A program made the translations under genes and the position numbers. Shown piece after piece: positions 6,715 through 14,500 of a stretch of DNA of 24,677 bases. Position 1 is the first letter of the stretch, and each line of letters opens with the position of its first letter. The notes under the pieces are model-generated. The model made no database searches. It saw nothing but the letters and a program-made list of their open reading frames with translations, and was not told where the DNA came from. Source of the stretch: a virus; IMG/VR virus record IMGVR_UViG_3300047472_000001, positions 1-24,677 of that record, one strand, 5' to 3'.

Positions 6715-7257
6715 ATGAGCACCCCGACCGAGACCCAGACCCCCGGCTCCACCCCGGTGACCGAGGAGAAGCCCGCTGAGGGCACCGCTCCTGAGTCGCC
6801 GTCGACCCCGAGCACCGAGGAGAAGCCCGCTGAGGGCGTCACTCCGGAGGCCAAGCCCGAGGACGAGCTGCCCGAGTGGGCACGCAAGGAGCTGACCAAG
6901 GTCCGAGGTGAAGCCGCGAACTACCGCACCAAGCTGCGGGAAGCCGAGGCGTCCCTCCAGAACGCGAAGACCCCCGAGGAGTTCGAGGCCGCAAGGTCCG
7001 AGCTCTCCACCCGGATCGCCGAGCTGGAGCACCAGGTCGTGGTGACTGCGGTTGCGCGCAAGTACGAGCTCCCCGACGAGCTCATCCCCCTCCTGAAGGG
7101 CGACAGCGAGGAGGCGCTGGAGGCGGTCGCGAAGACCCTCTCCAAGTACGCCGTCACGCCTGCGCCTGAGTCGCTGGGCGGCGGTCTGACGCCGTCCGAC
7201 GACGACGACGACGAGATGGACCCGCGCAAGCTCGCGCGCCGTACACGACGTCGCTGA
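6715..7257 (+). CDS. Capsid scaffolding protein
   Basis: 180 residues. The first 50 are Pro/Glu/Thr-rich and contain two copies of TEEKPAEG. A heptad-like coiled coil (about 55-105) follows, then a helix-rich segment, a run of five Asp, and a basic C-terminus (MDPRKLARRTRRR). This architecture, and its place directly before the major capsid gene, are those of scaffold proteins, whose basic helix docks to capsid subunits. ATG 6715 is preceded by AGGAGG with 9 bases of spacing. A terminator-like hairpin follows, which may lower scaffold relative to capsid output or process the mRNA. Confidence 0.85.
   Translation: MSTPTETQTPGSTPVTEEKPAEGTAPESPSTPSTEEKPAEGVTPEAKPEDELPEWARKELTKVRGEAANYRTKLREAEASLQNAKTPEEFEAARSELSTRIAELEHQVVVTAVARKYELPDELIPLLKGDSEEALEAVAKTLSKYAVTPAPESLGGGLTPSDDDDDEMDPRKLARRTRRR
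6761..6843 (+). repeat. 24-bp direct repeat inside the scaffold gene
   Basis: Positions 6761-6784 and 6820-6843 carry the same coding unit for TEEKPAEG, separated by a Pro/Ser/Thr-rich linker. It looks like an in-frame duplication in a disordered region. Confidence 0.6.
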
Positions 7258-7284
7258 CGCACCCAGAACACCTACCCATCCCCC

Positions 7285-7311
7285 AGCCCTCGGTCGCACT
7301 GACCGGGGGCT
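7285..7311. terminator. Hairpin between scaffold and capsid genes
   Basis: AGCCCTCGGTC (7285-7295) pairs with GACCGGGGGCT (7301-7311): 11 bp including one G-T wobble, with a GCACT loop. It ends 11 bases before the capsid ribosome-binding site, so it may be a partial terminator or an RNA-stability element for capsid mRNA. Confidence 0.6.
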
Positions 7312-7335
7312 TCGTCACACCTGGAGGACACACCA

Positions 7336-8364
7336 GTGGCTGAACACCAGATCGTCAAGCCCGAGAAGCTCGCCGCGACTGCGGTCGGGATGCTGGAGCA
7401 GGAGCTCGTCATCCCCAACCTGTTCCAGAAGGAGGGCATCGACCAGTTCAAGGGCGCGGACAACGACACCGTCTCCGTCAAGGTCGAGGGCGTCCTGCCG
7501 TTCCACGACTACGCCTTCCGCAACGACCGCTCCGCGCCCATCGTCTTCGATGAGTACAAGGAGCGGAAGATCGCTGTCACCTTCGGTGGCAACGTGTACT
7601 CCGCCGTCAAGGTGACCGACGAGCAGAACGACTTCGACCTGGACGACTGGGGCAAGCTGCTCCGTCCGCAGGTCAAGGCCGTTGGCCGTGGTCTCCAGCG
7701 TCGTGCGGTCGGCACCCTGCTCGGCCAGGACTACGCCGTCACCATCGGTGGCGCTGAGGCGAACCTGCGCGGCGCGATCATCGAGGCGCGTCGGGTCCTG
7801 AACAAGCTCAACGTCCCGGACGACCAGCGGTACCTGCTCGTCGGCTCGGACTTCGAGAGCGCCCTGCTCTCGGACGACAAGCTCAACCTCGCCCAGAACG
7901 TGGGCGACAGCGAGGCCGAGTCCGCGCTCCAGACCGCGACGATCACGAACCGCTTCGGCTTCAAGATCGTGGTCGACCAGACCATCCCGTCCGACGCCGC
8001 GTTCGCCTTCGCTGGCTCCGCGTTCGTCTTCCTGTCGGGTGCCCCGAGCGTCCCGCAGTCGGTGCCCTACGGCGCGACCCAGTCCTTCGAGGGCATCGCC
8101 CTCCGGTGGGTCCGCGACTACGACCCGACCTACATGCAGGACCGCTCCGTCGTGAACACCTACGCGGGCTTCCGCGCGGTGACCGACGTGCTGCTCGGCT
8201 GGGACGAGGCCAACCACAAGGAGATCGTGAGCGCGGGCGAGCACTTCGTCCGTGGCATCAAGCTCACCCTCGGTGGCGCGTCCGAGTACCCGGCTGTCGG
8301 CTCGGAGCTCCAGACCATCACCGGTCTGACCGAGCGTCCGATCGTGGCCGACCCGGCTGCCTGA
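7336..8364 (+). CDS. Major capsid protein (HK97 fold)
   Basis: 342 residues, starting at GTG 7336 with GGAGGA 7 bases upstream. Its size, position after the scaffold and sequence pattern fit an HK97-fold coat protein. An N-terminal helix (VKPEKLAATAVGMLEQELVI) comes first, followed by an E-loop/strand region (TVSVKVEG, APIVFDEYKERKIAVTF), a spine helix (RGLQRRAVGTLL), and A-domain strands with NRFGFKIVVDQTIP. The C-terminus is short. Codon use is the most regular in the window, as expected for the most abundant protein. No prohead protease gene precedes it. Confidence 0.92.
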   Translation: MAEHQIVKPEKLAATAVGMLEQELVIPNLFQKEGIDQFKGADNDTVSVKVEGVLPFHDYAFRNDRSAPIVFDEYKERKIAVTFGGNVYSAVKVTDEQNDFDLDDWGKLLRPQVKAVGRGLQRRAVGTLLGQDYAVTIGGAEANLRGAIIEARRVLNKLNVPDDQRYLLVGSDFESALLSDDKLNLAQNVGDSEAESALQTATITNRFGFKIVVDQTIPSDAAFAFAGSAFVFLSGAPSVPQSVPYGATQSFEGIALRWVRDYDPTYMQDRSVVNTYAGFRAVTDVLLGWDEANHKEIVSAGEHFVRGIKLTLGGASEYPAVGSELQTITGLTERPIVADPAA

Positions 8365-8375
8365 TCCCGCTGACG

Positions 8376-8408
8376 GAGGGGGCTGGCTCACTTCGAGCTG
8401 GCCCCCTC
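8376..8408. terminator. Strong hairpin after the capsid gene
   Basis: GAGGGGGCTGGCTC (8376-8389) pairs with GAGCTGGCCCCCTC (8395-8408): 14 bp with two adjacent G-T wobbles and an ACTTC loop, followed by TGTTC. The apical 17 bases are almost identical to those of the hairpin at 22305-22341. Confidence 0.75.
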
Positions 8409-8434
8409 TGTTCGTCCTCGCGAAGGAGTGACCG

Positions 8435-8896
8435 ATGGCCTACGCCACGATGGAAGACCTGAAGGCTCGCCTCGACTGGGAGCTGGACGAGGACGAGGAG
8501 CGGATCGCAGGCGGGGCGCTGGAAGACGCCTCGGACCTCGCTGCCCACTACGGCAGAGAGTGGCCCGAGACCACAGCCCCTCGCCTGGTTCGGACCCTGG
8601 TCCTGAAGGCCGCGTCGCGGTACATGAAGAACCCGGACGGCTACATCCAGTCCCGTGCAGGCGACGAGACGCTGGGCTGGAACGACAAGGCTGGCGAGAA
8701 CGCTGGCACTGTCTACTTCACGGACGAGGAGCAGAAGCTCCTGATCTCCCTGGCTGGCAAGAAGCCCGGCCTGGTGAGCGTTCCGATCTCCGCCTGGAAC
8801 AGCAAGATCCGTCACCGCGATGCCGGTGGCCTGGTGCCCGTCGACTACGGGGGCGACCCCTTCCCGCTCTACGGCGATGAGGTGAGTCCCTGGTGA
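8435..8896 (+). CDS. Head-tail connector (adaptor) protein
   Basis: 153 residues, with ATG 8435 after GAAGGAG. The N-terminal half is helical and begins AYATMEDLKARLDWELDEDEERIAGGALEDAS, followed by RLVRTLVLKAASRYMKNPDGY. This is the usual pattern of gp6/gp15-type adaptors that ring the portal. The C-terminal half (TVYFTDEEQKLLISLAG) is less conserved. It follows the capsid gene and overlaps the next gene by 4 bases (GTGA). Confidence 0.8.
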   Translation: MAYATMEDLKARLDWELDEDEERIAGGALEDASDLAAHYGREWPETTAPRLVRTLVLKAASRYMKNPDGYIQSRAGDETLGWNDKAGENAGTVYFTDEEQKLLISLAGKKPGLVSVPISAWNSKIRHRDAGGLVPVDYGGDPFPLYGDEVSPW

Positions 8897-9231
8897 GCTC
8901 GATGCAGCGCAGGCGTGGACAGAAGGCCAAGATCTGGAAGACCAAGCTGGTCGAGGACCGGCGCGGGAACAAGCTCCAGACGGCAACGCAGGACGGACCG
9001 CATGAGGTTCGAGCCGCGTTCATCCCGCAGCGGTCCGGCAAGGCCGAGGTGCCTGGTCAGCAACTGATCAACGTCACCCGGATGATCGTCGCCGCCGACC
9101 TCGAAGACGTGACCCTCTGGTCCCGAGTCGAGTACATGGGCAAGACGTGGGACATCGTCACACCGCCCGCGTACCACCACGGCCCTCGGAAGACCAGGCA
9201 CTGGTCGATCGACATCCGAGAGAGGACGTGA
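8893..9231 (+). CDS. Head-tail stopper (head closure) protein
   Basis: 112 residues, basic N-terminus, then a small beta-rich domain with QLINVTRMIVAADLEDVTLWSRVEYMGKTWDIVTPP. The GKTWDIV..P pattern near the end is common in gp16/FII-type stoppers. GTG 8893 overlaps the upstream stop; ATG 8902 is an alternative start. It would seal packaged DNA between connector and tail. The assignment rests on position and general pattern. Confidence 0.65.
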   Translation: MSSMQRRRGQKAKIWKTKLVEDRRGNKLQTATQDGPHEVRAAFIPQRSGKAEVPGQQLINVTRMIVAADLEDVTLWSRVEYMGKTWDIVTPPAYHHGPRKTRHWSIDIRERT

Positions 9232-9232
9232 C

Positions 9233-9619
9233 GTGGCTGAGATCAAGCACAACATCGGGCGAGTCCCGATCGAAGACTTCATCGCTCGGAACGACGGCGT
9301 CGTTCATGAGCTCGACAACCGCACCTTCGAGATCGCAGTCCGAGCCGAGGCCCTGCTCCTGGAGCACCGCCTCGAAGGCGACGCCTCCATCGACGTCGAG
9401 CGCGGCAAGTACGACCGCTACGTGGTCCTGTCCGACGAGGCGGGCCAGAAGCACGCACTGTCCATCGAGTACGGACGCGCGGCTGGCGAGAAGGAAGTCC
9501 GTGACCCGAAGACCGGCGAGACGAACACCGTCTCCTGGGGCGCGATGGACGGGCTCTACATCCTCGCCACTGCGAGCAACCTCCCGAAGAAGCGGAAGGG
9601 CAAGGTGCATCTCGACTGA
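9233..9619 (+). CDS. Neck or tail-completion protein (gp10/DUF5403-like)
   Basis: This 128-residue protein is alpha/beta in character. It has an N-terminal helix (TFEIAVRAEALLLEHRLEGDASIDVERGKYDRYVVL) and a short IEYGRAAGEKE loop, and ends in a basic KKRKGKVHLD tail. The AL.IEYGR pattern is seen in small actinophage neck proteins. GTG 9233 has AGAGGA 6 bases upstream and starts 2 bases after the previous stop. I infer a role in head-tail joining from its place between stopper and tail terminator. Confidence 0.6.
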   Translation: MAEIKHNIGRVPIEDFIARNDGVVHELDNRTFEIAVRAEALLLEHRLEGDASIDVERGKYDRYVVLSDEAGQKHALSIEYGRAAGEKEVRDPKTGETNTVSWGAMDGLYILATASNLPKKRKGKVHLD

Positions 9620-10122
9620 TGGCTGGACTCCCGGACCACATCAAGGGTCTGGCGGAGATGAGCCCGGTCGAAGACCTGCTCCTGTCCGTGCTTCGCGAGG
9701 GGCTGCCTGGCATCCAGGTCAAGTCCCTGATCGAGGCGCACCAGACCTTCCCCCTCGTACTCGCTCGTCGCACCGCAACCTTCGGGGAGTGGGGCGGCGA
9801 CACTCGCTTCACCGACGCGGCGCAGGTGGTCGTTCACACCTTCTGCGAAGACCCTGACGGTGACGAGGACGCGGCCATCCTCTCCGAGGCTGTACGTGTC
9901 GTCCTTCGCGACGCCTGGCTCAGCCAGAAGGTCGTCCCCGGACGTGGCCACTTCACGAAGGTGGAGCTCACGTCCGCACCACGGCGAGTCACCGACTGGG
10001 CAACAGCCGCAGGGCCTGTCCAGTACGCCGACCTGCCTACGGGCGTGTGGCGCTACGAGTCGATCTACCAGATCAGCATCCGCAAGCCACGCTCCCGGCC
10101 CTACCCATCCCTGACCCCCTGA
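9619..10122 (+). CDS. Tail terminator protein
   Basis: 167 residues. ATG 9619 overlaps the previous stop (TGATG). The order helix, strand (PLVLARRTA), strand (ARFTDAAQVVVHTFCEDPDGDEDAAILSEAVRVVL in part) and a late YESIYQISIRKP strand fit the gpU/gp17-type terminator fold, which caps the finished tail tube for head attachment. The gene sits immediately before the tail tube gene, as expected. Confidence 0.7.
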   Translation: MAGLPDHIKGLAEMSPVEDLLLSVLREGLPGIQVKSLIEAHQTFPLVLARRTATFGEWGGDTRFTDAAQVVVHTFCEDPDGDEDAAILSEAVRVVLRDAWLSQKVVPGRGHFTKVELTSAPRRVTDWATAAGPVQYADLPTGVWRYESIYQISIRKPRSRPYPSLTP

Positions 10123-10138
10123 GCAAGGAGTACACACA

Positions 10139-10696
10139 GTGCCTCTGAACGACGACGCCACTCTCGTCATCGGTAGTGGTAACTACCTGACCGCGCCGGT
10201 CGGTACCGACATCCCCGCCGACCTCCTGTCCCCGAACAGCCCGTGGATCAACACCGGCCACACCTCGCTGGAGGACATCTTCAGCATCTCGTCCGAGGGC
10301 GGCGAGGCCACCGTCATCGGCACGCTCCAGAACAAGAGCCTGCGGACGAAGTACTCGGCCCGTACCGAGACGATGACCTTCACGCTCCAGCAGTTCGATG
10401 AGGCTGGGCTGAAGCTGTACTACGGCTCGAACGCCCCGATCCTCCCGGACGGCAGCGTCGGTGTCCCGACCGACCCGACCCCCACGGTGGCCGCGTTCCT
10501 CGCGATCTTCGTGGACGGCGACAACGTCTTCGCGTTCTACGCGCCGAAGGCGGAGATCTACCGTGCCGACGACCTGTCCCTCGCGGACACCGAGTCGCTG
10601 GCCGGTCTGCCGCTCGGCGTCAAGCCGATGGCCTACGGCAACAACGCCTGGACCTACGCGGTCACCCCGCTCGGCGCTGTGCCGGACGCTGGCTGA
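10139..10696 (+). CDS. Major tail (tube) protein
   Basis: 185 residues, GTG 10139 with AAGGAG 9 bases upstream. The protein is beta-rich: an N-terminal LVIGSGNYLTAPVGTDIP strand pair, GHTSLEDIFSISSEGGEATVIGTLQN with typical tube-protein spacing, and MTFTLQQFDEAGLKLYYGSN in the middle. Length and position before the chaperones and tape measure are those of siphovirus tube proteins, which stack as hexameric rings. A large hairpin pair follows, probably raising tube output over downstream genes. Confidence 0.88.
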   Translation: MPLNDDATLVIGSGNYLTAPVGTDIPADLLSPNSPWINTGHTSLEDIFSISSEGGEATVIGTLQNKSLRTKYSARTETMTFTLQQFDEAGLKLYYGSNAPILPDGSVGVPTDPTPTVAAFLAIFVDGDNVFAFYAPKAEIYRADDLSLADTESLAGLPLGVKPMAYGNNAWTYAVTPLGAVPDAG

Positions 10697-10716
10697 TCTC
10701 AGCCGATCAAGTAACT

Positions 10717-10774
10717 CCCCGGTGTGCAAGTGAGTGCGGACCCGCTTGCACACCGGGGGCTCACCCGAGCCCCC
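10717..10774. terminator. Two overlapping, mutually exclusive hairpins after the tail tube gene
   Basis: Hairpin A pairs CCCCGGTGTGCAAG (10717-10730) with CTTGCACACCGGGG (10745-10758), a perfect 14-bp stem. Hairpin B pairs GGGGGCTC (10755-10762) with GAGCCCCC (10767-10774), a perfect 8-bp stem with an ACCC loop. They share 10755-10758, so both cannot form fully at once. The arms of A contain the GTGCAAG motif found at other intergenic sites. Confidence 0.75.
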
Positions 10775-10828
10775 ACTTCGTAGGTCCGCAACCCATCCCG
10801 TTCCACTCAACTTGGAGGTCCGCACCCC

Positions 10829-11152
10829 ATGGCCAGCTTCTCTCTCGATGACATCCGTTCCGCCGCTGAGGCGAAGTACGGTTCCACCGACATCAACTTC
10901 GGCGACGACGTCTGCCGACTGCTCAACCCCCTGCGCCTCTCGAAGGAGAAGCGTGCGGAGCTCATGAACATCCAGAGCAAGCTGGACGGCGAGGACGTCG
11001 ACCAGGAGCAGGTGCTCCAGGACGCGATCCGCCTGGTGGCCGAGTCCCCGAAGGCGGCTGAGAAGCTGCTCGGCGCGATCGGTGACGACCTCGCAGTCCT
11101 GGCCCAGATCTTCGAGACCTACGGCGAGGGGACTCAGGCGGGGGAAGCCTGA
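10829..11152 (+). CDS. Tail assembly chaperone, short form (gpG-like)
   Basis: 107 residues, ATG 10829 with GGAGGT 9 bases upstream. Mostly helical and acidic. It lies between tube and tape-measure genes, where siphoviruses encode the G and GT chaperones that coat the tape measure during tail assembly. It ends two codons after a GGGGGAA slippery sequence (11140-11146), and the -1 frame is open beyond its stop, so it is the unshifted product of a frameshift pair. Confidence 0.88.
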   Translation: MASFSLDDIRSAAEAKYGSTDINFGDDVCRLLNPLRLSKEKRAELMNIQSKLDGEDVDQEQVLQDAIRLVAESPKAAEKLLGAIGDDLAVLAQIFETYGEGTQAGEA

Positions 11153-11538
11153 GCCTCGCCAAGCTCGTAGACGACTACGGCGAAGGCATCTACCCCGACC
11201 TGCTGCACTACTACGGAGTTGATCTCCGAGAGGTGATCGCAGGTCGGGGTCCTTCGCCGTCTCTCGTCCTCTTGCTGGTGCAGAGGCTCCCTGACACGTC
11301 GCTCACCATCGCCCTCGCGTCGGGCGGACGTGAGCACTTCGGCTGGGGCATGGACAGACACATGACCGCCGATCTCTACGACGCGCTGAACCAGAACACG
11401 CGGGCGACTGGTCAGTGGGGGAAGAAGGGTGCGCCCAAGATCCCCGAGTACCCGCGACCCAAGGCCAAGAAGAAGGACGAGAGCAAGAAGAAGTTCAAGT
11501 CCGTGGCCGACATCTACAAGGCGTTCTCCAGGAGGTAG
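10829..11538 (+). CDS. Tail assembly chaperone, -1 frameshift fusion (gpGT-like)
   Basis: A -1 slip at GGGGGAA (11140-11146) joins the 107-residue frame to a downstream frame open from 11143 to the TAG at 11536-11538. The fused product is about 236 residues. The downstream part reads LAKLVDDYGEGIYPDLLHYYGVDL, continues with GWGMDRHMTADLYDAL and ends in a Lys-rich tail (KAKKKDESKKKFKSVADIYK). That pattern is typical of the T domain that binds the tube protein. No start codon with a ribosome-binding site begins this frame independently; GTG 11233 is internal to the conserved sequence. The fusion is made in small amounts in other siphophages. Confidence 0.85.
11140..11146 (+). other. Slippery heptamer GGGGGAA for -1 frameshift
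   Basis: Zero-frame codons are GCG-GGG-GAA-GCC-TGA. Slipping back one base keeps GGG pairing in the P site; the A-site pairing is imperfect. The zero-frame stop follows two codons later. The open -1 frame beyond the stop encodes the T domain. Confidence 0.8.
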
Positions 11539-11541
11539 CAA

Positions 11542-14500
11542 GTGGCAGGTTCACCAGGCGGGCAGGTGATCGGGCGCGTCTCGGTCAAGGTCTTGCCGGA
11601 CACCTCGAACTTCCGCCGAGAAGCCGAGAAGGCGCTCAACAAGATCGAGAAGACGCTGAAGCTCAGCGTGGCCACCAAGGTGGACATGAGCGGCGCGTCG
11701 CGAGAGTTCCTGACCGAGCTGCGCAAGATCAACCAGCGCAACCGGAACATGGACTCCCGCAAGATCAGGTTCCACACGACGATCTCGACAGACGGCATGA
11801 CCGAGGCGATCACCGTCGCCCGTCGCCGCCTCCAGCAGAAGGCCGACCAGAACAAGATCAAGTTCAAGGTCGACGGCGCTGAGGTGGCTGGCCAGGTCAA
11901 GCTGGAGCTCGACCAGGCGGCTGCCGACAAGGTGGCTCGCGACCTGAAGGACTGGGCCAAGAACCACAGCCCGATCAAGATCAAGGTCGAGCCCGACTGG
12001 AGCTCCACTGGAGCTGCCGTCACGTCTGCCCGCATGGCCGTACTCACCCGGCCTCGCACCGTGTCGATCATCCCGAACCTGAACAACGCAGCCGTCGCGA
12101 AGGTGGGTGCAGCTCTGGCTGCCCTGTCCGGTGCGCGCGTGCTCAACTCGATGTTCGAGAAGCTGGGCAACACTCTGCGCAACCTCGACAAGTCCGTCCC
12201 GATCATCGGCTCCCTGGCTACCGCCATCGCCGGTCTCGGTGCACTGGGCCTGACATCTGCGAGCAACCTGTTCGCCTTGTCGTCGTCGCTTGCGCAGATC
12301 GGTCCAGCAGCCCTCTTGCTTCCCGGCCTGTTCGGCGGTCTCGCAGTAGGACTCGGCGCTTCGTTCGCCGCGTTCAAGGACTTCAACAAGATCCTGCCCG
12401 AGGTCAAGACCCAGCTCTCGGCGTTGCAGGACACCATCTCCTCGAACTTCTGGGAGAAGGCCAAGGCTCCGATCAAGGACCTGGTCGACGGGCTTCTGCC
12501 CGAGCTCACGGCTGGCTTCGCCAAGACCTCGACTCAGCTCGGTGGTTTCTTCGGCTCGCTGGCTACGCACCTGAAGGGCGCGCTCGACCCGGCGCTCGGC
12601 CAGATGTTCACCGACCTCTCCGCGTCCATCTCGGAGACGACCAAGCACACGGGCGCGATGGCCAACATCATCGCCGTCCTGGGCAAGGTGGGTACCTCGT
12701 ACCTGCCCGAGCTCGCGAAGTGGTTCGGCGATCTGACCGAGCGGTTCTCCAAGTTCCTCTCGAAGAACGAGGAGAGCGGCCAGCTCACCGACTGGATCGA
12801 CACCGCCATCCAGAACATCAAGGAGCTCGGCGGGGTCATCTCGAACCTGTTCGGGATCTTCGCCGGTCTGGGTCGCGCTGCTCAGGAGGCTGGCGGCTCC
12901 ACGCTCGCCATGCTGAACGACACGCTGGAGCGCATCCACAAGACGGTGGACAGCCCCGGCTTCCAGAACGGACTGGTCGGCGTCTTCAAGGCGGCTCACA
13001 CCGCGATGCAGACCCTGGCCGACACCGCTGGTCCGGCTGTCGAGAACCTGTTCATCAAGCTGTCCAGCCTGCTCACCACGATCCTGCCGCAGGTCGGCAC
13101 GATCCTCGGTACGGCGATGAAGGCCATCGCCAACGCGCTCGCACAGCCCGCTGTGTCCGAGGGCATCAAGGCCATGTTCGACGGCATCCTGAAGGCGGTC
13201 ACGGCTCTCGCTCCCGCGATGGGTCCGGTCGGCAAGGCCCTCGGTGCGCTGATGCAGGTTGTCGGCGCGATGCTCACGGCCTTCGGTCCGCTGATCGCTG
13301 CGGTGCTGACGCCTCTGGCCAACGCCTTCGCCCAGCTCGCTCCGAAGATCATCCCGATCATCCAGCTCCTGTCCGGCGCTCTGCTCCAGGCAGTGAAGAT
13401 GATCGCTCCGATCCTCATGCAGATGGTGCCGGTCATCGGCCAGGCTCTGGCTGGTGCCTTCAAGGCGCTCCAGGGTGTGCTGCCTGGGATCATGACCTCC
13501 TTCGGTCAGATCCTCGCTGCGGTGATGCCGCTCGTCGGCGCACTGATCGGTGCACTCGCTCCGATCCTTCCGGTCATCGCTTCCCTGTTCGGGACGATCA
13601 TGGCTGCCCTGGCCCCCCTGGTGCAGGTCATCGCTTCGGCGCTGGCTCCGCTCCTGCCGGTCCTCGGTGCTGCGATCGGCACGATCCTCACGGCGCTCCA
13701 GCCGGTCGTGGCTCTGGTCCTGAACATCATCTCGGCAGTCCTCACGCCGCTGATCCAGGTGCTGACCCCGATCATCCAGGGTCTGCTGCCTCCGCTGGCC
13801 GACGCGATCTCGCGTCTGTTCGCTGCGCTTCAGCCGATCCTCCAGGTGCTCCTGGTCATCGTGAACGTCCTGATGACGGTGCTCGCACCGGCCATCGGCT
13901 TCATCGTGGGCATCCTCGGTGGCGCGCTGATCGGCGTGATCAACGGTGTCTCCCTGGTCCTCGAAGGACTGAAGGAGTTCTTCGTCGGAGTCTTCGACTA
14001 CATCGTCGGCTTCTTCAAGATCTGGTTCGGCATCTTCAAGGGCATCTTCACCGGCAACTGGTCGACGTTCTTCGACGGCTGGAAGCAGCTCTGGAACGGC
14101 ATCAAGGGGATGCTGAAGGGCGTCTGGGATGCCATCCTCGGCGCGCTCGAAGTCTGGCTGAACTGGGGCATCCTCGGTGCAGCGAAGAAGGCGTTCACCG
14201 CGCTGAAGGGTCTGTTCACCGCTGTCTGGGCTGGCATCAAGACCGCCTGCTCGGTCGCGTGGATCGGCATCAAGGCTGCCTTCTCGGGGTTCATGTCTGC
14301 GATGCGGACGACGCCCATGAAGGCGCTCGACTCGATCAAGGCCCTGTTCTCGAACACCTGGGCTTCGATCAAGGGCGCGGCCTCGTTCGCATGGTCGTAC
14401 ATCAAGTCCGCGTTCACGACCGGCGTGACCAACTGCGTCAACGTCGTGAAGGGTCTGCCCGGCAAGGCGAAGGCGGCGCTCGGTGCCATCGGCTCCGCGC

